From the IMG/VR virus record IMGVR_UViG_3300029993_000025, positions 1 to 26,727 of that record: DNA of 26,727 bases; one strand, 5' to 3'. The notes under the pieces are model-generated. The model had not been told where the DNA came from and made no database searches. It was given only the letters and a program-made list of their open reading frames with translations. A program made the position numbers and the translations under genes. Each line of letters starts with the position of its first letter. Positions within the stretch are counted from its first letter, which is position 1. Positions 15,225 to 22,232 of the stretch are shown piece by piece. This DNA comes from a virus.

Positions 15225-15541
15225 TGTCAAAGCCCAAGATTTACGAACTCTCGAAAGAACAGAACGACGCGATGGGCAGTCTTGCTAACGGGAAGAGTCC
15301 GATCAAGATTGCCGTCGAGCCTAACCCTGAGGATGACCAAGAGACAAAAGATCGCTTGACAAAAGTACTCGGACAGTGCGACGATCTAGTCAAGCTTGGA
15401 TTCATCAAAGACATCACGAACAAGTACGCAGAGGACGTAGCGATATCGAAGCTCAAGACTGGGCGCGGCATCAAGATGTTCCTCATCACCGATGTGGGCT
15501 ACGATATGTTTCACGGCCCTAAGAACCCCACGATCCACTAA
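15224..15541 (+). CDS. Small protein, possibly winged-helix
   Basis: GTG overlapping the helicase TAG by one base. The 105-residue product has two helices around residues 45-65 (DRLTKVLGQCDDLVKLGFIKDIT) and then a hairpin GRGIKMFLITDVGYDMF resembling the wing of a winged-helix domain. DNA binding is therefore possible but not shown. Its stop codon lies in a 17-nt sequence repeated at 17339-17355. Confidence 0.5.
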   Translation: MSKPKIYELSKEQNDAMGSLANGKSPIKIAVEPNPEDDQETKDRLTKVLGQCDDLVKLGFIKDITNKYAEDVAISKLKTGRGIKMFLITDVGYDMFHGPKNPTIH

Positions 15542-15552
15542 CCTGCAAAGGA
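15536..15552 (+). repeat. Repeated leader/ribosome-site element, copy 1
   Basis: CACTAACCTGCAAAGGA occurs here and, identically, at 17339-17355. In both places it ends in an AAAGGA ribosome site 5 nt before an ATG. Here it includes the stop codon of the preceding gene. Confidence 0.6.
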
Positions 15553-15557
15553 CGCCC

Positions 15558-16838
15558 ATGATTACGAACCAGTCTGACCTCGACGCCGTACTTGGAGAAG
15601 GTGCATCCAATACCATTCTCGGGTACAACACTATCCTTGACCGCCGCGACATCCCCGAGCCGAAGAAGGCCAACCATCAGGCCAAGATCGTGAAGATCGA
15701 AGCCCTCCTGCCCCACACCAATGCCGACTCCCTCTCCCTCGTTCAGATCGATGGCTTCCAAGTCGTCGTGCGTAAGGGTCAGTTCCATCCGGGTGATCTG
15801 GGCGTCTACATCCAGCCAGACTCCATCGTGCCCCAAACCGAGGCGTTCAAGTTCATCTGGGAAGCGTACGTCGGCCTCGACGGTACGGTGCCTGAGAACA
15901 GACGGCGTATCACGGTACGCAAGTTCCGCAAGGAGTGGAGCGAAGGTCTCTTGCTTCCTCTCACTGACTTCACTGAGCTGACGGACGGCGCGACCGGCGC
16001 GGTCGATCCTTTCTGGAACGCACCGGGTCTGGACATCTCCGACATCATCGGTGTGACACACTACGATCCCGATGTCGTCGAGAACACACAGGGAGCCAAG
16101 GCGTCGAGTGCCAACTCACCGCGCCGAAAGTTCCGGTACCCACGTACTCTCCGTGGCTGGTTCCATCTCATCAAGCGTATCATCGCTGGGCGCTCGTTGC
16201 GTGAGACGACCAAAGACGTGTCGTTCAGCATCCCCGTCTTCGACGTGGAGGGCTTCAAGAACTACCCGAACACGTTCGAGGAGAACGAGCAGGTAGTTGT
16301 TACTGAGAAGGTCCACGGATCGAATGCGCGGTTCATCGCCATCGATGGTGAAATCTTCGTGGGTTCCCGTAACCAGTGGAAGGCCGACAACGGTTCGACC
16401 GTCTGGCACAAGGTTCTCAAACAGAACGAAGACCTGACGCGCTGGCTGCTTGAGCACCCCGGCCATGCAATCTACGGAGAGGTGACACCTACCCAGAAGA
16501 ACTTCCCGTACGGGCCGAAGGACGATGCTGTGGAGGGTGAGGTTCGGTTCTTTGCCTTCGACATCCTGACCCCGCAACGCGAGTGGATGGACTACGGTTC
16601 CTTTAGCTTCTCTCTGCTGTCGTACCCCGGCATCGAGATGGCACCCCTCCTGTACCTTGGGCCGTACAACAAAGACAAGATCATGACGCTGGTGGATGGA
16701 CCTTCATGGGTCTACCGTGCTAACCACATCCGCGAGGGTGTCGTCATCAAGGCCACCAAGGAGCGCACGGTTCGAGGACTGGGCCGAGCGATGCTAAAAA
16801 TCGTGTCGAACACTTTCTTAGAGGGTGACTCTAAGTAA
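15558..16838 (+). CDS. DraRnl/Rnl5-type RNA ligase with N-terminal OB fold
   Basis: A second RNA ligase, different from the Rnl1-like enzyme. Residues ~25-150 form an OB-like module (QAKIVKIEALLPHTNADSL, VVVRKGQFHPGDLGVYIQ). After a linker (GVTHYDP, RRKFRYP) comes the nucleotidyltransferase with TEKVHGSN (AMP-accepting K251, motif I), FFAFDIL (motif III), REGVVIKA (motif IV) and LKIVS (motif V). An OB fold placed in front of a K-x-H-G ligase core is the layout of Deinococcus radiodurans RNA ligase (Rnl5 family), which seals nicks with a 3'-OH RNA end. ATG 15558 follows AAAGGA; the frame is open 22 codons earlier without a ribosome site. It lies directly upstream of a hairpin and tRNA-Trp. Confidence 0.8.
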   Translation: MITNQSDLDAVLGEGASNTILGYNTILDRRDIPEPKKANHQAKIVKIEALLPHTNADSLSLVQIDGFQVVVRKGQFHPGDLGVYIQPDSIVPQTEAFKFIWEAYVGLDGTVPENRRRITVRKFRKEWSEGLLLPLTDFTELTDGATGAVDPFWNAPGLDISDIIGVTHYDPDVVENTQGAKASSANSPRRKFRYPRTLRGWFHLIKRIIAGRSLRETTKDVSFSIPVFDVEGFKNYPNTFEENEQVVVTEKVHGSNARFIAIDGEIFVGSRNQWKADNGSTVWHKVLKQNEDLTRWLLEHPGHAIYGEVTPTQKNFPYGPKDDAVEGEVRFFAFDILTPQREWMDYGSFSFSLLSYPGIEMAPLLYLGPYNKDKIMTLVDGPSWVYRANHIREGVVIKATKERTVRGLGRAMLKIVSNTFLEGDSK

Positions 16839-16910
16839 CGAGATCGTCCTCGGGGTAGCAGTCAATAAGCCTTATACAGAATGGATGAAGACTGCACCCC
16901 GCAGGCTCGA
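16839..16910 (+). ncRNA. Strong intergenic hairpin upstream of tRNA-Trp
   Basis: In the 73 nt between the RNA ligase stop and the tRNA, GGGGT (16852-16856) and GCAGTC (16858-16863), separated by one bulged A, pair with GACTGC (16890-16895) and ACCCC (16896-16900). This gives an 11-bp stem with a 26-nt loop. An outer CGAG (16839-16842)/CTCG (16906-16909) pair can extend it. The loop holds a small ATAAG-C-CTTAT inverted repeat. There is no U tract, so it is not a standard terminator. It may be a processing signal, a stability element or a tRNA relic. Confidence 0.45.
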
Positions 16911-16911
16911 T

Positions 16912-16986
16912 GGGCTGATAAGCTAATTGGTAAACTGTCTGCCTCCAAAGCAGAACTTCTTCGTTCGAGTCGAAGTCGGCCCGCCA
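16912..16986 (+). tRNA. tRNA-Trp (anticodon CCA)
   Basis: Acceptor GGGCTGA pairs fully with TCGGCCC (one G-U). Anticodon stem TCTGC/GCAGA closes the loop CTCCAAA, giving anticodon CCA. T arm CTTCG-TTCGAGT-CGAAG pairs perfectly. Discriminator G73 is the bacterial tRNA-Trp identity base, and CCA is encoded at 16984-16986. The D stem is imperfect (AGCT/AACT, one mismatch). The frame of the next protein is open through it, but its start is downstream. Confidence 0.9.
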
Positions 16987-17000
16987 TTAGAAAGGTTCCT

Positions 17001-17327
17001 ATGAGTAAAGCTGAGAGCATCGCCAATTTCGCGGTAGACACCGATGGCAAAGAAGTCCCCATCAGGTACAAGGCCGCCGAGCTTGTCAACCATCCTGCAC
17101 CTACGGGTTACATCTGGCAGCGTCGAAACACTTACGATGAAGGCGCTCAGGAGTACATCAACAAGATCGAGAATGAGAAGGACTTTGGAGAAGGCTTCAA
17201 CCCTGAGTCCATCCGCAAGTGGAAGGATCGCATCATTGCCAAACAGAGTAAGTCCTTAGAGGGTTTGAAGAGAGACGACCCGAACAAATACCACGCCAGT
17301 GATTACTACATCGCGGTGACTCACTAA
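17001..17327 (+). CDS. Hypothetical protein, 108 residues
   Basis: ATG 14 nt after the tRNA, with AAAGG upstream; open frame further upstream is the tRNA itself. The product is charged and helical in its second half (EYINKIENEKDFGEGFNPESIRKWKDRIIAKQSK) and ends beta-like. No family recognised. A short non-coding stretch follows (17328-17360) with a TACACT that has no convincing -35. Confidence 0.5.
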   Translation: MSKAESIANFAVDTDGKEVPIRYKAAELVNHPAPTGYIWQRRNTYDEGAQEYINKIENEKDFGEGFNPESIRKWKDRIIAKQSKSLEGLKRDDPNKYHASDYYIAVTH

Positions 17328-17338
17328 CAACTGTGATA

Positions 17339-17355
17339 CACTAACCTGCAAAGGA
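17339..17355 (+). repeat. Repeated leader/ribosome-site element, copy 2
   Basis: CACTAACCTGCAAAGGA, identical to 15536-15552, again 5 nt before an ATG. Here it lies in intergenic DNA rather than over a stop codon. Confidence 0.6.
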
Positions 17356-17360
17356 GTCAC

Positions 17361-17555
17361 ATGAACAACGTATCGTGTACGACCGCCCCCGCCGACCGTC
17401 AGGCCGGTAGCACCGACTGCCAATACATCGAAGAACTCAAAGAGCTGCTGGTCGAGCGTGGTAACTGGATTGCCCGCGCCAAGACGATCTTGCAGGCTGC
17501 CCGAGACAGCGATCTTGTCTGCGTTCCTCAGGGGTTTATCAATGAGTGTCAGTAA
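17361..17555 (+). CDS. Small hypothetical protein, 64 residues
   Basis: ATG 5 nt after AAAGGAG in the repeated leader. The product is one amphipathic helical segment (EELKELLVERGNWIARAKTILQAARDS) flanked by cysteine-containing ends. It overlaps the next gene by 14 nt. Not recognised. Confidence 0.55.
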   Translation: MNNVSCTTAPADRQAGSTDCQYIEELKELLVERGNWIARAKTILQAARDSDLVCVPQGFINECQ

Positions 17556-18624
17556 CCCGGCTACGAGCCTCTACGACCTTTGTGAGCACTGCGGTCACCT
17601 GTATAAGGTCCACTTCGACTCCAAGTGCGGACACCTTCACCATGACGCCGATGAAAACCTGCCCCTCGGCCAGTGTTCTTGCCCCGGCTTCTCCAAGAAG
17701 CAGGAGCTAATGCTGAACCCCTGCGCCGAGATTGACTTGGGTACTGGCTTACCGGTTGAGATAGATGTACCTGAGATGCCGTTTCCTGAGGCTCCAGAGG
17801 GGGTACAAGGCGTCGTTGACCCTGAGACGGGGGTTACCACTATCCCTTTCCCCACAGACGCTTCTATGACCTTTGAGCCTAAGGCCCTGTCTTGGGAGCA
17901 AGACCTTGCCCGGATGTGTATCTGCGGCCACACTAAGGGCAGGCACACTCAGATTTTGACCCACGAAGATGGAAAGGTGACCGGGGGCATCTGTTGTGCC
18001 ACAGCGTCCACTAAGGATTATTCTTACTGCCCGTCCAAGTGCCAGAAATTCACCGAAGTGGTCACGCTGGTTATCGAGACGGACCCTAATGGGGCTGCGA
18101 AGATGGCGGCACTGAAAGACAACGCTCCCATCGTGCTGATGAATCAAGGACCGAATGCAGGCAAGTACAAGCATCTCATCATGGACGACGTGGTGGGGTT
18201 CGGGAAGACGACCTCAGGGAAGCCACCGCTGACAAAGGACATACACAAGTCCGTGATGTTCGGTCTGGGCTATGGTAAGTCCTTGACAATGAGCGACCTA
18301 GATTACGGTATGTTTCACGACGAGATGTACCTCTACAACAAGAAGCCGAAGATATTAGAGCACTCCGAAGGACAGTTGGAGGGCGTGGCCAACTGGCTCT
18401 GGAAGGCCGGGGGTATCAAGAAGACTTTTATCCAAGGTCACGACCTACGGGATATATGTATCGCGTACGCTGCTGAGGCGATGCGGGAGATGACCGAGAA
18501 CTTCGACTCCAACGTGGAGAAGGCCGTGCAGAAGCGGATGGCCTTCGAGAAGAAACAACACAAAGACAAGTGCATCCCGTCGTACAAGAAGAATGGCCGT
18601 AAGTTCCGCGATGACAACGGTTGA
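17542..18624 (+). CDS. Cysteine-rich N-terminal protein with C-terminal GRKFRDDNG
   Basis: ATG 17542 (MSVSNPATS) follows AGGGG; the open frame upstream is a shadow of the preceding gene. The 360-residue protein has two Cys/His clusters: residues 14-47 (CEHCGHLYKVHF, CGHLHH, CSCPGF) and ~120-165 (CICGHTKGRH, GGICC, YCPSKCQKF), each able to bind zinc. The C-terminal half (about 185-330) holds a folded domain beginning IVLMNQGPNAGKYKHLIMDDVVGFGKT; the GPNAGK only loosely resembles a P-loop and there is no evidence for an ATPase. It ends with GRKFRDDNG, the peptide shared with two other proteins here. Its stop overlaps the TTGACA of the next promoter. Confidence 0.6.
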   Translation: MSVSNPATSLYDLCEHCGHLYKVHFDSKCGHLHHDADENLPLGQCSCPGFSKKQELMLNPCAEIDLGTGLPVEIDVPEMPFPEAPEGVQGVVDPETGVTTIPFPTDASMTFEPKALSWEQDLARMCICGHTKGRHTQILTHEDGKVTGGICCATASTKDYSYCPSKCQKFTEVVTLVIETDPNGAAKMAALKDNAPIVLMNQGPNAGKYKHLIMDDVVGFGKTTSGKPPLTKDIHKSVMFGLGYGKSLTMSDLDYGMFHDEMYLYNKKPKILEHSEGQLEGVANWLWKAGGIKKTFIQGHDLRDICIAYAAEAMREMTENFDSNVEKAVQKRMAFEKKQHKDKCIPSYKKNGRKFRDDNG

Positions 18625-18649
18625 CAACCTAAAGCTTTAGTGTTACACT
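18621..18649 (+). promoter_or_regulatory. Putative sigma-70-type promoter for the primase-helicase, palindromic spacer
   Basis: TTGACA at 18621-18626 (overlapping the upstream TGA), 17 nt, TACACT at 18644-18649. The spacer contains the perfect 12-nt palindrome CTAAAGCTTTAG. The rest of the 87-nt gap (18625-18711) is leader with a small CACCC/GGGTG hairpin at about 18675-18693 and AGGAG before the GTG start. Confidence 0.55.
18629..18640. promoter_or_regulatory. Operator-like perfect palindrome between -35 and -10
   Basis: CTAAAGCTTTAG is its own reverse complement, and it sits in the same place relative to -35 and -10 as the inverted repeat at 7748-7761. This placement would let a dimeric repressor exclude RNA polymerase. 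Confidence 0.45.
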
Positions 18650-18711
18650 AGGTTCATAAGTCATTGGAAGTAAACACCCGTAAGGCGTGGGTGAATATAT
18701 ACAGGAGTTGA

Positions 18712-20736
18712 GTGAAGATACCGGAAGCGTTCACTGGCTCACAGGCGATGCAGCTTGTGGTCAGTCAGGGTTGGAAGTACAGAGAAGTATCTAGTCCCAA
18801 GATCGAAATCGAGAGATGCCCGTATTGCAAGAAGGACGGGTTCCATTTAGGCATGGAGATTCATGGGGCCGGGAGTGGGCAGACAAACAGGGACGGTCTG
18901 CATGGGTGCGTACACTGTGGCAAGGGTGGTAACCTTTACACACTGAAGCAGCATTTAGGAATCGTACAGGCGAACATCGAGAGCCGCAGGGACTCGGGTA
19001 GTTCTGGGGAGAATAAGAAGCAAGAGGAGCTGCCGGATACGGAAGCGTGCCACGAAGCACTGCTGGCCGACGAAGCTGCTCTGGACTATCTGGTCAACGG
19101 TCGTGGCTTCTCGATGGACGTTATCGGGAAGATGAAGCTGGGCCTTGTGGAGAAGAGGTTCTTCCGAGGTGTAGGTGAAGTGCGGGCGCTCGTGTACCCG
19201 TACATGGTCAACGGCAACACAGTGTTCTGCCACTATCGAACGCTGCCGACGATGCCACTGTCTGAGAACTTGGTACCCAAGGCGTTCAGTTCGCCAACAG
19301 GATGGCCGGTTCCGTTGTACAATGGTGAAATCCTCAACGATCAGAATCTCACTGAGGCGACGTTCGTAGAGGGTGAGCCGGACGTAATCTGCGCGATTGA
19401 CCACGGCGTAAAGAACATCTGCGGCGTGCCGGGTGCAAACTTCAAGAAGGCCGAGTGGATCGATTCCCTCGACAGACTGGACAAGGTTTATGTCTGCTAC
19501 GACAAAGATGCGGTGGGCCAGAAGGCTGCGCAGGAACTCGCTAATCGCATTGGAATCGAGAAGTGCTGGAAGATTATTCTGCCGGACTTTCAGGTTACGA
19601 CCGAAAAGGGTGAGCAGCGAAATGGCAAAGACCTGAACGAGTGGTTCACACAAGGCGGAGGAACGCCTGAGGCATTCGAGAAGCTGAAGGAAGAAGCTCA
19701 GCTCTTCGACGTGGCCGGTGTAGCGTCCTCTAAAGACTCCATGCAGGAGTTCTACGACGAACTTGAGGGGAAGACAACATTAGAGCCAAAGTACAAGACG
19801 CAATGGCCATCGCTGAACAAGCTGGTAGGGTTCGAAGATGGGGACGTGATCGATATCCTAGCACCGGAGAAGATCGGAAAGACTACGTTCGCCTTGAATC
19901 TGATGGACCACATGGTTTCAGCATACGGCGAGGACGGGGTTTTTATCTGCTTGGAGATGACTCGCGCTCGTATGGCACGCAAGTGGGTCTCTTATCTTGG
20001 GCAGGTAGCTGACAACATTCCGAAGTCGGTGGAAGAGGGTGAAGCTCTCAAGGCCGCCTTCATGGAAGCGAGGTCAACTGTACAGGCTATCACAGCAGCA
20101 CGTGAGGGTGATCTGTACTTCTGCTATCCCAAGTACAAGTCGGTCGAGGACATCTATGGTCTGATCCGTGACGTGATCCGCCGCTATGGTGCGAAGTGGA
20201 TTTGTATCGACAACATTCATCGTCTGGCAGACTCAACACCCTACGACAACAGAACGCAGCACCTCTCACAGATATCGAAGATCACGAGTCAGATCGCCAA
20301 GGACTACGGTGTGAAGCTGGTACGCATTCTCCAGCCGAACCGTATCAAGGCCGGGGCAATCGTCTCATCGGATAACACGGATGGTTCGTCTCAGATCGCA
20401 AAGGACTGCGACTGCACGATCACCCTTCACCGTACGAAGCTGGGAGAGCTTAGTGCAGACGACTTCGAGAAGATCGGATATGTGGAACAGGAAGCTGCCT
20501 TCGGTGAGGATGTTCTTACTGGCGTGCCTCTATCACGCTATTCGAGTGGCGGCTACTGTACGCTTCACGTCAACGGGGAGACCAGTACGTTCATGGAGAA
20601 GAACGAAGGCCAGATCGCAAAGATGAAGGCTGACTCCAACAAGAACGTGGGTCACGAAAACCAGTTGGCTAATCTGGGCGTCGTCCTCAAGAAGGACTAC
20701 ACTGGCGAAGTTCCGATGGGAGATGTGGTCTTCTAA
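18712..20736 (+). CDS. T7 gp4-like primase-helicase
   Basis: Bifunctional replication protein of 674 residues: primes lagging-strand synthesis and unwinds DNA at the fork. Zinc-binding C36-x-x-C39 and C66-x-x-C69 form the template-recognition finger. The TOPRIM primase fold has E220 in VEGEPD and D264/D266 in YDKDAVG, then KDLNEWF. The DnaB/gp4-type helicase has Walker A APEKIGKTT (K390), FICLEMTRARM, Walker B WICIDNIHRL, then LQPNR and SSQIAKDCDCTITLHR (motifs H3-H4). GTG start after AGGAG. It is the first gene of a likely operon behind a promoter with a palindromic spacer; endonuclease VII follows with a TAATG overlap. Domains are complete. Confidence 0.9.
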   Translation: MKIPEAFTGSQAMQLVVSQGWKYREVSSPKIEIERCPYCKKDGFHLGMEIHGAGSGQTNRDGLHGCVHCGKGGNLYTLKQHLGIVQANIESRRDSGSSGENKKQEELPDTEACHEALLADEAALDYLVNGRGFSMDVIGKMKLGLVEKRFFRGVGEVRALVYPYMVNGNTVFCHYRTLPTMPLSENLVPKAFSSPTGWPVPLYNGEILNDQNLTEATFVEGEPDVICAIDHGVKNICGVPGANFKKAEWIDSLDRLDKVYVCYDKDAVGQKAAQELANRIGIEKCWKIILPDFQVTTEKGEQRNGKDLNEWFTQGGGTPEAFEKLKEEAQLFDVAGVASSKDSMQEFYDELEGKTTLEPKYKTQWPSLNKLVGFEDGDVIDILAPEKIGKTTFALNLMDHMVSAYGEDGVFICLEMTRARMARKWVSYLGQVADNIPKSVEEGEALKAAFMEARSTVQAITAAREGDLYFCYPKYKSVEDIYGLIRDVIRRYGAKWICIDNIHRLADSTPYDNRTQHLSQISKITSQIAKDYGVKLVRILQPNRIKAGAIVSSDNTDGSSQIAKDCDCTITLHRTKLGELSADDFEKIGYVEQEAAFGEDVLTGVPLSRYSSGGYCTLHVNGETSTFMEKNEGQIAKMKADSNKNVGHENQLANLGVVLKKDYTGEVPMGDVVF

Positions 20737-21173
20737 TGAAAGCGTACACTGCCCGAGAGAGGGCGAAGGATACCTACCTCCAGAAGCACTACTGCATCAC
20801 TCTGGCAGAGTACAAACGAATCTGGAATCATCAGGGCGGGAAGTGTGCCATGTGCCGCCGCCCTGAATCAGACTTCAGCAAGGGCTTCGCGGTCGATCAC
20901 GATCACAAGACCGGGTTGATCCGAGGACTCCTATGCTGGTTGTGCAACAAGAAGCTGGGCAAGTTCCAAGACGATGATGTGTTGGTTCGCTCCGCTGCTG
21001 AGTATGTGACATCGCCACCGGCCACCGCCGTACTGGGTACGCCAAGGCATAGTCATCCGGGCCGAGTAGGATCGGATAAACGAAACAAGCTGTGTGGGAT
21101 TACACCCCGCAAAAAGAAGACGAAAGGACGTAGTGGCAGCAAGGGACGAGCGACCAAAGCAGTCAGGAATTGA
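20736..21173 (+). CDS. Endonuclease VII-like Holliday junction resolvase
   Basis: Recombination endonuclease VII family, which cuts four-way and branched DNA before packaging in T4. C37-x-x-C40 and C67-x-x-C70 bind structural zinc, and VDHDHKTG with D54, H55, D56 and H57 is the catalytic His-Me segment, followed by LIRGLLCWLCN (N71) and LGKFQDD. The first 30 residues are a helical spacer, and the last ~35 a basic Lys/Arg/Gly-rich tail likely to bind DNA. The 145-residue length fits the family (T4: 157). Its end overlaps the next gene by 41 nt. Confidence 0.85.
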   Translation: MKAYTARERAKDTYLQKHYCITLAEYKRIWNHQGGKCAMCRRPESDFSKGFAVDHDHKTGLIRGLLCWLCNKKLGKFQDDDVLVRSAAEYVTSPPATAVLGTPRHSHPGRVGSDKRNKLCGITPRKKKTKGRSGSKGRATKAVRN

Positions 21174-21642
21174 GAAGTACAACGAGGAGTTTCGGTTCAA
21201 CAAGAACGCATTTGATGATGTCATGGGTGATCCCTATGCGCTTGAGCCGTCACTAGGCAACTACCAGAAGCTTCAACGGCGCAGCTCGATCCGAGTAGCC
21301 AACAACGAGTTCGACATGGGCAAGGCCACAAAGACACCGGGCCAGCCTAATGTTCAGGACTTCTACTGCGACGTTGACAGATGCATCACGGATGTGCTTA
21401 CGAAGGACGAACAGGTTAGGTTCACTGATACCTACATCTCCGAGTACGGCAACGTCTTCACCCCGAAGGAGCGCATGAGAATTGAGCAGAAGGTCGGAAA
21501 GCTTTTCCGTCTCCGCAAAATCTCACCCGTCTCAAAGTACTTCAACGGCGTCCGACGAGAGTCGGTTCGCGCACAAGAGAGGATGAAACGCAATGGCAGC
21601 AGCAACACTAGTCGAGCAGGACAACCAGCCCTTAGTCTCTGA
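21133..21642 (+). CDS. Hypothetical protein, 169 residues
   Basis: GTG 21133 with AAAGGA 6 nt upstream is preferred over the open frame further upstream. The C-terminal ~80 residues are helical and basic (DRCITDVLTKDEQVRFTDTYISEYG, PKERMRIEQKVGKLFRLRKISPVSKYFNGVRR), which could be a DNA-binding helical bundle with loose sigma-region flavour. I do not claim a family. It overlaps both neighbours (endonuclease VII by 41 nt, next gene by 50 nt). Confidence 0.5.
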   Translation: MAARDERPKQSGIEKYNEEFRFNKNAFDDVMGDPYALEPSLGNYQKLQRRSSIRVANNEFDMGKATKTPGQPNVQDFYCDVDRCITDVLTKDEQVRFTDTYISEYGNVFTPKERMRIEQKVGKLFRLRKISPVSKYFNGVRRESVRAQERMKRNGSSNTSRAGQPALSL

Positions 21643-21796
21643 GCTTCGCAGGCAGCTCCGGTACGAGATCAACGGTGAAGACATCACCAACCCAGAGAAG
21701 TTTGCTCTGGAGCAGAAGTTCGGGCTTACTGACCCTGTGTTACTCCAGCGGGAGCGTAACGCTATCTTCGCGGAGGAGGCTCTGGGCAATGACTGA
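21593..21796 (+). CDS. Small hypothetical protein, 67 residues
   Basis: ATG after GAGAGGATGA, starting inside the previous gene. The product is a short acidic helical protein (SELRRQLRYEI, PEKFALEQKFGL, QRERNAIFAEEAL) with no recognisable domain. It overlaps the next start by 8 nt. Confidence 0.5.
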   Translation: MAAATLVEQDNQPLVSELRRQLRYEINGEDITNPEKFALEQKFGLTDPVLLQRERNAIFAEEALGND

Positions 21797-22232
21797 AGCT
21801 CCTGAGGAGGTACGGTTCATCCCCACGCCGAAGCAGTACACGCGGGCCGAGGCCGGGAAGCTCAACCTGAAGAACTTCACCCACAAGCATCAGACTGTTC
21901 CGATGTGTGGGCACAAGTTCATCGCTCAGCGAGAGCCGCGTCACTCGAACTGCGAGGCTTGCTGGTTCGCGTTCTTCAACGTGCATGGTGAGTTTACCCA
22001 AGCCGTCGAGGATGCACACGCCAAGGGCGGCGACGATATGATTATCGCGCTCAAGGGCAGGAAGTTTCTCCAGAGGTTCCTTCGGTTCATGGGCAGTGTG
22101 GCCAAGCTGAAGATGGCACTGGAGGCAAAGGAAAAGAACAATGGGAGCACTCAACCAACTGAAGGGAGTATTAGGCACGGCGAAACCGTCACCCAAGGCG
22201 ACCTCTTCGGTACCACCGCCAGCGGCAGCTAA
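21789..22232 (+). CDS. Hypothetical protein with a Cys/His zinc-like site
   Basis: ATG 21789 with GGAGG upstream; the open frame before it is inside the preceding gene. The 147-residue product has MCGHKF, then CEACWFAF, giving Cys, His and Cys-x-x-Cys ligands for one zinc. Helical segments follow and the tail is low-complexity. The last 92 nt are shared, in another frame, with the start of recA. Confidence 0.55.
   Translation: MTEAPEEVRFIPTPKQYTRAEAGKLNLKNFTHKHQTVPMCGHKFIAQREPRHSNCEACWFAFFNVHGEFTQAVEDAHAKGGDDMIIALKGRKFLQRFLRFMGSVAKLKMALEAKEKNNGSTQPTEGSIRHGETVTQGDLFGTTASGS

Noticed and set aside
15356-15361. TTGACA inside the gene at 15224.
   Set aside because: No TA....T element at 16-18 nt downstream.
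16881-17000. Upstream extension of the gene at 17001.
   Set aside because: It runs through the complete tRNA-Trp gene; the ATG at 17001 with AAAGG is the credible start.
17314-17342. TACACT before the 64-residue gene as a promoter.
   Set aside because: The hexamer 17 nt upstream (CGGTGA) has little similarity to TTGACA.
18230-18250. GPNAGK in the Cys-rich protein (17542-18624) as a Walker A motif.
   Set aside because: It lacks the GK[ST] ending and has no matching Walker B, so an ATPase is not supported.
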